22,330 bases of DNA, taken from assembly GCA_002496395.1 (NCBI GenBank), contig DAJQ01000030.1, forward strand, positions 531 to 22,860, read 5' to 3'. Below, piece by piece: positions 1 through 8,068 of this stretch. Every line of letters starts with the position of its first letter. Position 1 is the first letter of the stretch. Below the pieces are notes generated by a model. It did not search any database and was not told the DNA's origin. It worked only from the letters and a program-made list of their open reading frames with translations. A program made the translations under genes and the position numbers. This DNA comes from Methanocorpusculaceae archaeon UBA456 (GTDB lineage: Archaea > Halobacteriota > Methanomicrobia > Methanomicrobiales > Methanocorpusculaceae).

Positions 1-332
1 GCTGCGCCCCGTAGGGCCTGGATTCATGTCTCAGAATCCATCTCCGGGCTCTTGCTCCCACAACCCGTACCGATCAAAGGCTTGTTGGGCCGTTACCCCA
101 ACAACAACCTAATCGGACGCAGACTCATCCTCAGGCGGCGGACCTTTGGGAGACAGAGCATTCCAGCACCCGTCTCCTATGAGGTATTAGCCCCAGTTTC
201 CCGGGATTATTCCTCACCTGAGGGCAGATTATCCACGTGTTACTGAGCAGTATGCCGAGGTCTTTCACCTCTCGACTCGCATGGCTTAGTCAAACCCTGA
301 TAGCAATAGCCTCTGGCAGGATCAACCAGAAT
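1..332 (-). rRNA. rrs: 16S ribosomal RNA, 5' portion (runs off left edge)
   Basis: Read on the minus strand, the RNA begins at 332 with ATTCTGGTTGATCCTGCCAG, the near-universal archaeal 16S 5' end. The AAGCCATGCGAGTC and ACACGTGGATAATCTGCC blocks follow. The window ends inside the conserved CCTACGGGGCGCAGC block, close to E. coli position 350, so only the first third or so is present. Helices and signature blocks are intact and there is no sign of a pseudogene. The sequence is clearly euryarchaeal and fits Methanomicrobiales; genus assignment is not safe by eye. Confidence 0.97.
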
Positions 333-481
333 GTAATTAATAAGCACACTTTGTCTTTCGACTGACTGTAACTTTTCGGAATCAGCGGTCATTCAATGAA
401 TGTCCGCATTGCCAATACCAACGTCAGAACCAACACCGGCATAATCCGGCTGCGTTGGTCCTCCACTGAAAGAATCTTGGA
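333..481 (-). other. pre-16S leader region
   Basis: This segment lies between the predicted proximal rRNA promoter and the mature 16S 5' end, so it should be the external leader removed during processing. It can fold: CCAAC/GTTGG and CCGG/CCGG blocks at about 430-458 form a short hairpin. The left half of the archaeal pre-16S processing stem is expected here, but its partner lies beyond the window, so I cannot identify the bulge-helix-bulge site. The leader extent is inferred from the TATA position. Confidence 0.55.
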
Positions 482-492
482 GTTACCATATT

Positions 493-518
493 CGCAGTGT
501 TCCTATTTATACACTGCG
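493..518. repeat. Perfect inverted repeat enclosing the proximal rRNA TATA box
   Basis: The arms CGCAGTGT (493-500) and ACACTGCG (511-518) are exact reverse complements separated by 10 bp. The TATA box lies in the spacer and one arm base. A dimeric DNA-binding protein on these arms would compete with TBP, so this is a candidate operator. In RNA made from an upstream promoter the same bases would form an 8-bp hairpin. Confidence 0.6.
504..511 (-). promoter_or_regulatory. Proximal rRNA promoter TATA box
   Basis: On the minus strand the box reads TATAAATA, followed by GGAAC. An archaeal TATA box centred near 507 predicts initiation near 481, giving a leader of about 150 nt before mature 16S. 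The distal box at 833-840 shares the GTATAAAT and GGAAC blocks. The box sits inside a perfect dyad (493-518). Activity is inferred. Confidence 0.6.
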
Positions 519-529
519 GATTGAGTTCA

Positions 530-561
530 CAGACACCGGGTCTGACCCCGAATCTGTGTCT
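530..561. other. Hairpin between the two proximal rRNA promoters
   Basis: The arms agacac (531-536) and gtgtct (556-561) are exact complements. Inside them, cgggt and accccg can pair with one bulge. This is a potential RNA hairpin in transcripts starting upstream. No T-run follows, so I do not call it a terminator. Confidence 0.4.
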
Positions 562-562
562 C

Positions 563-633
563 GTTGCAAGCTACAATCATTGTCTCTGAAGAGTTATATA
601 GGTTCTCATTCAGAGGCAACGACCCCTTGCAAC
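563..633. repeat. Nested inverted repeats centred on the middle rRNA TATA box
   Basis: The outer arms gttgcaag (563-570) and cttgcaac (626-633) are perfect complements. The inner arms ttgtctctgaa (580-590) and ttcagaggcaa (609-619) match at 10 of 11 positions, the exception being a G-U-compatible pair. The dyad centres fall at about 598 and 599.5, and the TATA box centre is 597.5. This could be a DNA operator or a long RNA stem. Confidence 0.55.
594..601 (-). promoter_or_regulatory. Middle rRNA promoter TATA box (candidate)
   Basis: The minus strand reads CTATATAA here, which predicts initiation near 571 and about 240 nt of leader. It is weaker than the other two boxes by sequence, but it lies at the centre of two nested inverted repeats (563-633). 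It is a candidate only. Confidence 0.4.
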
Positions 634-1033
634 CATCCTCTCTGGCACCCCGCATCATTGATACCGGGCCCCGGGAACTGCTGCCATATTCAGGGCAGCT
701 GCCCCCACACGGGCATGTCACCACCAGACCGGTTTCCCGGCGAGGTGGCGGGATACGCAAATCCCGGAGAGAATTACTCCAGGATTCGTTGCATCCTGTT
801 GCCCTGCGACCTAATTAGATACGTAGAAGTTCCATTTATACCCTCTCTTTTGATCACCAAAAACATGAGGTCAGGACCGATGCCCGACCCCCGGAATACC
901 AAAGATACGCGAGAATACCCGGTGCGATGAGGGGACCAGGGGGGATCGCGCAGAGAATAACCACCTCAAACTGCTGGCATCAGGGGCAACCACACCGGGT
1001 TCGCGCATGCAGGATCGCGCCCAACAGCCCCAT
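634..1033. other. Non-coding stretch between scpA and the rRNA promoters
   Basis: I see no convincing gene here. Short open frames exist on both strands, but they lack ribosome-binding sites and protein-like composition. The segment is GC-rich and structured: ccgggccccggg near 664-675, the perfect palindrome gggcagctgccc (693-704), and a GCTGCC/GGCAGC hairpin (680-685 with 694-699). It probably combines the scpA 3' end, the distal rRNA promoter and a long structured rRNA leader. I see no tRNA, SRP RNA or RNase P signature. Confidence 0.5.
833..840 (-). promoter_or_regulatory. Distal rRNA promoter TATA box
   Basis: The minus strand has an AAAGAGAGGG purine tract, possibly a BRE, followed by TATAAATG and GGAAC. 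Predicted initiation is near 810, about 480 nt upstream of mature 16S. No protein gene starts between here and the rRNA, so the box most plausibly serves the rRNA operon. Confidence 0.5.
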
Positions 1034-1783
1034 TCAGAGGGCAGGTACCGGAACTCGCGCAACCAGGATCTCCCCATAAAAATCCTCCTGGATGAGATCG
1101 ACGCGATCTTCAAGCATCAGAAAGAGAGTGGGGATATAGACATCATACAGGTGACACCCGATCTCAGATGCTATACGGGAGAGAGGAACAGGATCAAATC
1201 CCTCGGGATCAAGAAGAAGGAGCGTCGCATAGATCGTCGATGACGCCTCCTCAAAAGCCTCCTCATGAGCGATATCAACGACATCCTCGGCGATTATAAA
1301 GAGGTCATCGTCATCATCCAGATGCCGCCGCCTCTGCCGCCTTCGCTCCTCTTTCTCTGCCAGTTTCAACTGGGTAATAAGTTCATAGAGCGTGACAGGC
1401 CGTGTCCGGTACTCCTTCCGCTTGATCCGCCGCTGGATCTCCCGTTCAAGCACCTCGATCGGACCGAGATGAGACTCGATTCCCTCTCCATCCTGACTAC
1501 CGTCAGAGAAGATATCCTCGCCAAAATCTTCCTCCCCATCCTCTTCAACCCCTAAATCGGGCACCCGTTCGATCAGGGCATCAGATTTCATCCTGAGAAG
1601 AATGGAGGCGTAAAGAAGCGTCCGGCCGGAGATACGGAGATCGAGCTCGCGCCGCCTCTCAAGCTCACCCAGGAAACGGTCTGTTAAAAGAACAATATCA
1701 ATATTCCAGGGATCGATCTCCCCACCTTCTGCCATGCGGACAAGGATCTCGATCGGCTCTTCATTGATCGATTCGTCAGGCAT
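1034..1783 (-). CDS. scpA: Segregation and condensation protein A (ScpA), kleisin partner of SMC
   Basis: This 249-residue protein should be the kleisin subunit that bridges the two heads of an SMC dimer in chromosome condensation. The N-terminal half carries the ScpA pattern: PIEILVRMAEGGEIDPWNID at about residues 10-29, then a hydrophobic segment around LLYASILLRMKSDAL. An acidic, arginine-rich middle region follows (about 75-165). The C-terminal region after STIYATLLLLD fits the ScpA winged helix that docks on the SMC head. The start overlaps the smc stop by 8 bp, so the two are probably translationally coupled. No scpB lies downstream; the next gene is the rRNA operon. Length is normal for archaeal ScpA. 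Confidence 0.92.
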   Translation of the reverse strand: MPDESINEEPIEILVRMAEGGEIDPWNIDIVLLTDRFLGELERRRELDLRISGRTLLYASILLRMKSDALIERVPDLGVEEDGEEDFGEDIFSDGSQDGEGIESHLGPIEVLEREIQRRIKRKEYRTRPVTLYELITQLKLAEKEERRRQRRRHLDDDDDLFIIAEDVVDIAHEEAFEEASSTIYATLLLLDPEGFDPVPLSRIASEIGCHLYDVYIPTLFLMLEDRVDLIQEDFYGEILVARVPVPAL

Positions 1784-4700
1784 TGCACTTCACACCAGTA
1801 ACAAGGGTACTCTTGTCCGGCCGTATGGTCACACCGATGATACGATCAGCACCCTGAATCATCGGCTTCCGAAGAGAGATGGCGATGAACTGCGAGGTCT
1901 CTGAGAGACTTCTGATCATCTGCGAGATCCCCTCCACATTGGATCCGTCAAGATGCATATCCACCTCATCAAGGCCATAGAAGGGGGCAGGCATATGCCG
2001 TTGGATCGAGAAGATCAGGGCGAGGGTCACAAGCGACTTCTCCCCACCACTCATCATATTCAGTCTCCGGACATCCTTATCCTGAGGATGCACCTCAAAC
2101 GTCAGGCCACCGGCAAAGGGATCCTCCTCATTTTCCAGAATCAGCCGACCCCAGCCCCGCGCAAGCCGCCCATATATATCCTTGAAATTTGAGTCGATCG
2201 CCTCGAATGTCGAGAGAAATGCCTCGCGTTTCATCCGTTCGAATCCTTCGATCCGCTCGATAAGATCTGAACGTTCACGGGAGAGGATATCTTTTCTCTC
2301 AGTCCGCTCCATCACCCGTGCCAGGACACGATCATACTCCTCAATCGCAAGCATGTTGACCGCCCCGATCTTTCTGATCTGCCGCTCGGTGATCGCAATT
2401 CCCTCCTCGATCTCCTCTGAAGAGAGCTCACATTCGAAATCTTCTGTCTCCGGGGCAAGCGCAGCGATCTCGGCGGCGATAGACTGCGCCCGCTCTCTGA
2501 GTGCTTCAGCCTGGATCGAATGCCGCTCTTTCTCATTGGAATGACGGATGAGCTGTCGTTCGAGATCGGCAATCTGTTCATCAAGTGTACTCCTCTTCTG
2601 CCGGAGTGCCTCAATCTCATCCGAGAAAGATCGCTGTTCCTCTTCAAGCTGGAGTATCCGTTGGCGGGACACCTGTATCTCCTCTTCATACGCCTTGTTT
2701 TCGGTTTCAAGCCGGAGATTGGCCCCAACCAATTCCTCCTTCTCTTTTGTCATCTCTTCGATGCGTTTTGAGAAGTACTGGCGTTCGCGCTGGAGATCCG
2801 CAATATCTGCCTCTTTGTTCCTGAGACGCCGTTCCAGATCCTCAACAGATCGTTTCAGATCAGATATGATCTCTGCAAGCCTGACCGCCTCGGATGCTTC
2901 CATCCGCTTTTTGATCTCATCTACCCGTACATTGATGGTGCTGATCTGATCGGTGATCGCATCAAGAGTCTCTTCAAGAACAGCGATCTCCGCAGATATC
3001 TCGGCCTCTCCACCTTCAAGCTCTGATAGAGCAGAGGATAGCGCTTCGATATCACCATCCAGCTGTACCATCCGTTTCCCGTACTCTTCGATGATCAGCT
3101 CCAGCCGGGCAGCTTTCTGCTCTGCCTCCTGCCGGTCTGAGCGGAGTGTTTCAACCGCAGCATTCTGTCGTGTAATCGATGCAGCAAGTTCCTCTTCTTC
3201 CTGCCTGAGTCCGGCAAGCCGCTCCCGGAGTTGCACCATCTCCCTGTCGACAGCAGCACCAAAACCCCTGATATCACGCTTCACCGAGCCGCCTGTCATC
3301 GCCCCGGTACGTTCGAGGAGATCGCCCTCAAGGGTGACCATCCGGTGTCTGCCGAGAAGTTTTCGTGCATGCTCCATCGTATCGACGACGATTGAAGTTC
3401 CAAAGACAAGGGAGAATGCCCGTTCATACGCCGGATCGAATTCGATCAGCCGGATCGCATAATCGATGACACCATCTCCTGAAAGCGGGGGAAGCGGGGG
3501 CGGAACCCGCAGTTTTGAAAGAGGAAGGAACGTCGCCCTTCCCAGACGCTGCTCCTTGAGGAACCGGATCGCATCGGCTGCAATGGAATCATCCTGGCAG
3601 ACAACATGATTGAGCCTCCCTCCGGCAGCAATATTGAGTGCGGTTGCATATTCGGGGGGTGCTTTTCCGAGTTGTGCGATAGTCCCGTACACCGCGTCCA
3701 TCCCGAGTACCGCCTCAACAGCACGGCCACCCGCCTCACCATGCGCCTGCTGCCGTGCTTCCAGCTGCATCAGTTTCTGTTCAAGCGATCTGATCTCCGC
3801 CCGAACCTCTTCATACGAACCCCGAAGAGTCATCGATTTCTTCTCGACAGCAGAGAGTTGCTGATCGTGGGCCTTCTGAACGGAACGGATCTGCTCGAGA
3901 TCGGCTGATGCCTCCCGGATCTCACGTTCCTTTTCGCTCCGCTCATCCTGTGCTGCCCGAAGCCTTGGAGCAAGCCGCTCGCGCTCAGAGACCCTGATCC
4001 GGCTCCTTTCGATGACCGTATCTTTTTCAGAAAGGAGACGGGAGCGATCTGCTTTTCGTTCTTCAAGCTGTTGCATGCAGGAGAAGATCTCTACCTGCGC
4101 ACCCTCGGAATCCTTGCTTGCTGCTCTGAGATCGGTTTCAGCCTTCTCCATCTTCGTTTTCAGGGTTGAAAGCTCCATCCCAAGGTTTGCCCGGTCGATT
4201 GAGAGATTCCTGATACCCTCGGTCCGCTCCTTGACTGTTGCCTCTGAACGCCTGATATCTGCAAACTTGCGGTTGATTGCCTCGAGGTTGGTTTCACGAT
4301 CACGAGTATTTCGCTGGATCCCCTGTTCGGAAGTCCGGATAGCACCTTTTGCCTCTTCAATCTGTGAGAGGAGACGGAGATATTCAGGTCCGCTCTTCCG
4401 GCGGATCTCCTCGTCAATCCCCTTCATCTCGTCGCGGAGAAACGCCTTTTCATGCTCGTCATGGGCGATATCATCATTTATTCTGGAGAGTGCCCGATCG
4501 GTATCAGCAATCATCCCTGTGATCTCTATCTCTTCCCACTTCTTCTCACGAAGTTTCACAACGTTTCTCTTGGCAATGAAGGAGTCAAGCTCCTCCTGAA
4601 GACGGCGGAATGCAAGTGCCGCTTCCCGTTCGACTTTGAGCAGTTCCTGCCGCTCGATGAGTTCGTGGAGAAGGATCTCTTCCCGCTCGATCCTCCATCT

Positions 4701-5222
4701 CACTACTTCAAGCTCGGCCATCGACTGCTCGCGCTTCTGATCGAATTCAGAGACCCCGGCAATCTCATCAACGATCTTTCTCCGCTCGATATCCGACATT
4801 TCCATGATCCGGGCAACATCCCCCTGCATCACGATATTGTACCCCTGGGGTTTGATCCCATGTCCGGCAAGGAAAGAGAGGACATCACCCTGTTTGCAGA
4901 GCCGCCCGTTTAAGTAATTGTATGAATAATAGCCGTTTGCTGTCCGCTTGATCCGGCGCGTTATCCGGGTACCATCTGAAAAACTGACATGTACCTCGGC
5001 AGTATTTTTATTTGAGCCGGTATTGATGAGATCGGTCAGCCGCTCAGCACGCAATCCACGGGCTGATGTGATTCCAAGCGCAAAAAGAATACTATCTAAG
5101 ATATTGCTCTTCCCCGAACCATTCGGACCGGAGACGACGGTAAAACCCGTTTCAAGAGGGATCTTCGTCTTTCGTCCGAATGATTTGAAGTTGTCGATCT
5201 CAAGCAGGGTTATGTGCAACAA
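1776..5222 (-). CDS. smc: Chromosome segregation protein SMC
   Basis: This is a full-length 1148-residue SMC ATPase, the motor of condensin. Visible parts, in order: Walker A GPNGSGKS at about 32-39; Q-loop VMQGD near 131-135; the first coiled coil to about 500; the globular hinge about 507-650 with conserved ATFLPL and GAMTGGS; the second coiled coil; the ABC signature MSGGEKS near 1057; and Walker B FYGLDEVD near 1081 followed by a D-loop. The start must be TTG (5222 or 5219): the preceding in-frame codon is TGA and no Met occurs before Walker A. A GAAGGT Shine-Dalgarno lies 4 nt (or 7 nt) upstream. The gene lies 19 nt after a coiled-coil gene and overlaps scpA, forming one operon. Confidence 0.97.
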   Translation of the reverse strand: MLHITLLEIDNFKSFGRKTKIPLETGFTVVSGPNGSGKSNILDSILFALGITSARGLRAERLTDLINTGSNKNTAEVHVSFSDGTRITRRIKRTANGYYSYNYLNGRLCKQGDVLSFLAGHGIKPQGYNIVMQGDVARIMEMSDIERRKIVDEIAGVSEFDQKREQSMAELEVVRWRIEREEILLHELIERQELLKVEREAALAFRRLQEELDSFIAKRNVVKLREKKWEEIEITGMIADTDRALSRINDDIAHDEHEKAFLRDEMKGIDEEIRRKSGPEYLRLLSQIEEAKGAIRTSEQGIQRNTRDRETNLEAINRKFADIRRSEATVKERTEGIRNLSIDRANLGMELSTLKTKMEKAETDLRAASKDSEGAQVEIFSCMQQLEERKADRSRLLSEKDTVIERSRIRVSERERLAPRLRAAQDERSEKEREIREASADLEQIRSVQKAHDQQLSAVEKKSMTLRGSYEEVRAEIRSLEQKLMQLEARQQAHGEAGGRAVEAVLGMDAVYGTIAQLGKAPPEYATALNIAAGGRLNHVVCQDDSIAADAIRFLKEQRLGRATFLPLSKLRVPPPLPPLSGDGVIDYAIRLIEFDPAYERAFSLVFGTSIVVDTMEHARKLLGRHRMVTLEGDLLERTGAMTGGSVKRDIRGFGAAVDREMVQLRERLAGLRQEEEELAASITRQNAAVETLRSDRQEAEQKAARLELIIEEYGKRMVQLDGDIEALSSALSELEGGEAEISAEIAVLEETLDAITDQISTINVRVDEIKKRMEASEAVRLAEIISDLKRSVEDLERRLRNKEADIADLQRERQYFSKRIEEMTKEKEELVGANLRLETENKAYEEEIQVSRQRILQLEEEQRSFSDEIEALRQKRSTLDEQIADLERQLIRHSNEKERHSIQAEALRERAQSIAAEIAALAPETEDFECELSSEEIEEGIAITERQIRKIGAVNMLAIEEYDRVLARVMERTERKDILSRERSDLIERIEGFERMKREAFLSTFEAIDSNFKDIYGRLARGWGRLILENEEDPFAGGLTFEVHPQDKDVRRLNMMSGGEKSLVTLALIFSIQRHMPAPFYGLDEVDMHLDGSNVEGISQMIRSLSETSQFIAISLRKPMIQGADRIIGVTIRPDKSTLVTGVKCNA

Positions 5223-5241
5223 TCATACCTTCACTATCATT

Positions 5242-5913
5242 TTATTTTTTTCGCTGAATCGTCTTTGCAGAGGTATCATCACCCTTCTCTTTCCCGGAGA
5301 TCACCACTCCGCTCTTTGGATCGACATCGGGGGCCTCATAGATCTTGCTTTCAATCTTCCCCCTCTTCATCTTGGTCGCTGGAGCATAGCCGCTGCTTGC
5401 CACAATGTAATCATTCCGGTTCCGCCTCTCATGCTTCAGTGTGCCATCCGGCTGCATGATCAGCTCCATATCCGATGTATCGACAGGAGGCTCGGCCTCA
5501 GGGCCGGGAGTTGCCGCCGGGGGTGGTGAGGGCTGCCGCTGCCGAACCCGTACCGGCTCCTCATCCGGGATAACCCGCGGACGGGGCTTGTGCTCCATCT
5601 GCTCTGAAACAGAAGCAGGGCCTATAGCACCGCCTGGCTCCCGATCCTCAAGATTCCGGGTTAATTTCCGTGTGACTGATTTAAGATCAAGCATCTCGGC
5701 AGTCACTCCTTTGAGCAGGGCCTCCAGCTCACGAACCTTCCGCTCGAGTGCGGCGATCCTGTCATCCTCATCTGCTGCGGCAGTATGTACCGGTTCTTCC
5801 TCGCGCTTCACTATCTTCAACTCCCGTTCCTTCTCTTCCAACTCATGTTCAAGAAACTTCATTCGTGCATCCATTTCCCGCGCACTCCCCCTCTTCTGTA
5901 CGATCTGACTCAC
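5242..5913 (-). CDS. Coiled-coil protein of unknown function, first gene of the smc operon
   Basis: I do not recognise this 223-residue protein by function. Residues about 15-40 are a charged helix rich in Glu and Lys. Residues about 50-92 form a leucine-heptad coiled coil (IAALERKVRELEALL and following). A Pro-rich linker (PSPPPAATPGPEAEPP) is at about 130-145, and a basic tail ends in QRKK. It lies 19 nt upstream of smc on the same strand, so a role with the condensin complex is a reasonable inference. Small coiled-coil genes beside smc occur in other euryarchaea as far as I recall. The GTG start at 5913 would be nearly leaderless; an ATG at 5871 (MDARMKF) with GGGGGAG upstream is an alternative. 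There is no signal peptide or membrane segment. Confidence 0.75.
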   Translation of the reverse strand: MSQIVQKRGSAREMDARMKFLEHELEEKERELKIVKREEEPVHTAAADEDDRIAALERKVRELEALLKGVTAEMLDLKSVTRKLTRNLEDREPGGAIGPASVSEQMEHKPRPRVIPDEEPVRVRQRQPSPPPAATPGPEAEPPVDTSDMELIMQPDGTLKHERRNRNDYIVASSGYAPATKMKRGKIESKIYEAPDVDPKSGVVISGKEKGDDTSAKTIQRKK

Positions 5914-5981
5914 TGATGATAATGGTTTGCCTCACTGTTTACAAGAAAGGATATTACCTTTTTACCACCATTTCTATTTAT

Positions 5982-7226
5982 ATGTCATTCCTTCAACGCG
6001 ACGATCCAGAAGTCGCCGGTATTATAGAAAAAGAACACCAGAGGCAGGTCTTCGGGCTTGAACTGATCGCATCTGAGAACGTGGTGAGCCGAGCTGTCAT
6101 GGAGGCAACCGGTTCAATTATGTGCAATAAATATGCCGAGGGATATCCTGGCAAACGCTACTATGGCGGATGCGAATTCCATGATGAGGTCGAGAATCTC
6201 GCACGCGACCGGCTCTGCCAGCTCTTTTCTGCAGAACATGCAAATGTCCAGCCCCATTCCGGGAGTCAGGCAAACCAGGCAGTATATTTCGCAACCATCC
6301 AGCCCGGGGACGTGATCATGAGCCAGAGCCTGACACAGGGCGGCCACCTTTCCCATGGCTCACCCGTCAATATCAGCGGAAAGCTGTATGAGGTGCATAG
6401 TTATGGTGTCGATTATGAGAGCGAGACACTCGACTACGGTGCAATCGCCGAGATGGCACGGAAGACGAAACCGAAGATGATCGTCTGTGGCGCATCCGCC
6501 TACCCACGCGAGATAGACTTCAAGGCATTCGGCGAGATCGCCGATGAAGTCGGCGCGATCTGTATGGCAGATATCGCTCATATCGCAGGTCTCGTTGCAG
6601 CCGGTATCCACAACTCTCCAATTGATGTCTGCCAGTATACCACAACAACTACCCATAAGACGCTTCGCGGACCCCGTGGGGGCGCAATCCTCTGCAGAAA
6701 AGAGGACGGACCAACGATCGATAAATCCGTCTTCCCCGGCATGCAGGGAGGTCCGCTGATGCATATCATCGCTGCAAAAGCTGTCTGTTTCAAAGAGGCG
6801 CTCCAACCCTCATATACCGAATATGCAAAACAGGTTGTGAAGAATGCCCGTGTTCTCGCAGAGACCCTTGCGGATAATAATCTCAGGCTCTGCTCCGGGG
6901 GAACCGATAACCATCTCGTCCTCCTCGATCTCTCAGACCACGGGATCACCGGTCTTGAAGCGGAAAATGTCCTTGGAGACGCCGGGATCACCGTAAACAA
7001 GAACACGATCCCACGCGAGAAGAGAAGTCCGTTTGTTACATCAGGCCTCAGGGTCGGAACTCCGACCGTCACCTCCCGCGGGATGAAAGAGGATGAAATG
7101 AAACAGATCGGAGACTGGATTGGCCGCGTGATAAACAATATTCAGGATGCAGGCACCATCAAAGCCGTGAGAGAAGAGGTTGTTGAATTCGCGAGCAGAT
7201 TCCCGCTCTACCCTGATGCAGTATGA
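5982..7226 (+). CDS. glyA: Serine hydroxymethyltransferase
   Basis: This PLP enzyme interconverts serine and glycine, passing the hydroxymethyl carbon to a pterin carrier. The 414 residues match the family length. Motifs include LELIASEN (about 27-34), YAEGYPGKRYYGG (51-63), QPHSGSQAN (90-98), MADIAHIAG (195-203) and the PLP lysine in TTTTHKTLRGPRGG (K226). The ATG at 5982 (MSFLQRDD) is chosen because homologues begin near here. The frame stays open upstream into the divergent coiled-coil gene, but that extension is not protein-like. No Shine-Dalgarno precedes it, and a GATATTAC box about 26-33 bp upstream suggests a leaderless mRNA. It leads an operon with folD, folP and cofE. The folD neighbour suggests tetrahydrofolate rather than methanopterin as substrate. 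Confidence 0.96.
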   Translation: MSFLQRDDPEVAGIIEKEHQRQVFGLELIASENVVSRAVMEATGSIMCNKYAEGYPGKRYYGGCEFHDEVENLARDRLCQLFSAEHANVQPHSGSQANQAVYFATIQPGDVIMSQSLTQGGHLSHGSPVNISGKLYEVHSYGVDYESETLDYGAIAEMARKTKPKMIVCGASAYPREIDFKAFGEIADEVGAICMADIAHIAGLVAAGIHNSPIDVCQYTTTTTHKTLRGPRGGAILCRKEDGPTIDKSVFPGMQGGPLMHIIAAKAVCFKEALQPSYTEYAKQVVKNARVLAETLADNNLRLCSGGTDNHLVLLDLSDHGITGLEAENVLGDAGITVNKNTIPREKRSPFVTSGLRVGTPTVTSRGMKEDEMKQIGDWIGRVINNIQDAGTIKAVREEVVEFASRFPLYPDAV

Positions 7227-8068
7227 TCCTTGATGGAAAGAAGACCTCGGAGAAACGGCTTGCGCTTCTGGCTGAGAAGATCGAGGAGTCAGGGCTCTAT
7301 CCCCGGCTTGCCACCGTTCTTGTCGGGGAGGATCCGGCATCACAGCTGTATGTCAGGATGAAACACAAGGCATGTGAGCGGGTCGGGATCGGGTCTATCG
7401 GAGTTGAACTTGATGCCGGCGCATCAACCCAGGATGTGCTGGATGCCGTGCACCGGCTGAATGACGATCCGATGATCAGCGGGATTCTTGTTCAGCTGCC
7501 GCTCCCAAAGCAGATCGATACCCATGCGGTGATCGAGGCGGTGGATCCCATGAAAGATGTTGATGGGTTTCACCCGACAAACCTTGGGCGGCTCTTCTCA
7601 GGATCCCCCCTCTTCTCCCCATGCACTCCGCTAGGAGTGATGACACTCCTCTCCGAATATGGAATCGATCCGGCCGGAAAGAATACCGTTGTTGTCGGGC
7701 GGAGCATTGAAGTCGGCAGGCCGATGGCCGCCCTCCTGACAAATGCCGATGCAACCGTCACTATTGCTCATTCAAAGACAATCGATCTGGCATCGATCAC
7801 TCAGAGAGCGGAGATCCTGGTGGCAGCAGTTGGTCGGCCACGGTTTGTCACCGCCGAGATGGTCGGCTGGGGCGCGACTGTCATCGATATCGGAACAAAT
7901 TATGATGAGAATGGAAAACTCTGCGGCGATGTGGACTTTGCGATGGTGGAGACAAAAGCAGGAGCAATCACTCCGGTGCCAGGCGGTGTTGGCCCGATGA
8001 CAATAGCCACCCTGATGGAGAATACCTTCGCCGCTGAAAAGCTGAGGTCATGCGGACCACTCGTATAG
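7223..8068 (+). CDS. folD: Bifunctional methylenetetrahydrofolate dehydrogenase/cyclohydrolase
   Basis: FolD oxidises methylene-H4folate to methenyl-H4folate and hydrolyses it to 10-formyl-H4folate, supplying purine synthesis. All family motifs are present in 281 residues: YVRMKHKACERVGI with the catalytic Lys, QLPLPKQ, DVDGFHP, PCTPLGVMTLL, the Rossmann motif VVGRSIEVGRPMAALL, HSKT, and PVPGGVGPMT near the C-terminus. The start overlaps the glyA stop as ATGA, and the end overlaps folP by 19 bp, which argues for coupled translation. Most methanogens oxidise C1 units on tetrahydromethanopterin. FolD has been studied in Methanosarcina barkeri as a tetrahydrofolate-specific enzyme alongside GlyA, so its presence here implies a separate folate pool. 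Confidence 0.97.
   Translation: MILDGKKTSEKRLALLAEKIEESGLYPRLATVLVGEDPASQLYVRMKHKACERVGIGSIGVELDAGASTQDVLDAVHRLNDDPMISGILVQLPLPKQIDTHAVIEAVDPMKDVDGFHPTNLGRLFSGSPLFSPCTPLGVMTLLSEYGIDPAGKNTVVVGRSIEVGRPMAALLTNADATVTIAHSKTIDLASITQRAEILVAAVGRPRFVTAEMVGWGATVIDIGTNYDENGKLCGDVDFAMVETKAGAITPVPGGVGPMTIATLMENTFAAEKLRSCGPLV

Noticed and set aside
556..930. Open frames of 77-124 codons in the rRNA upstream region
   Set aside because: They overlap each other on both strands, have no ribosome-binding site, show low-complexity or non-protein-like composition and lie over predicted rRNA promoters.
2953..3462. Long antisense ORFs opposite smc (also 4012-4599)
   Set aside because: They are Ser/Arg-rich shadows of the coiled-coil codons, with no start signals.
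5748..5981. Upstream extension of glyA
   Set aside because: The frame is open, but it runs antisense to the coiled-coil gene, and GlyA homologues start at the ATG at 5982.
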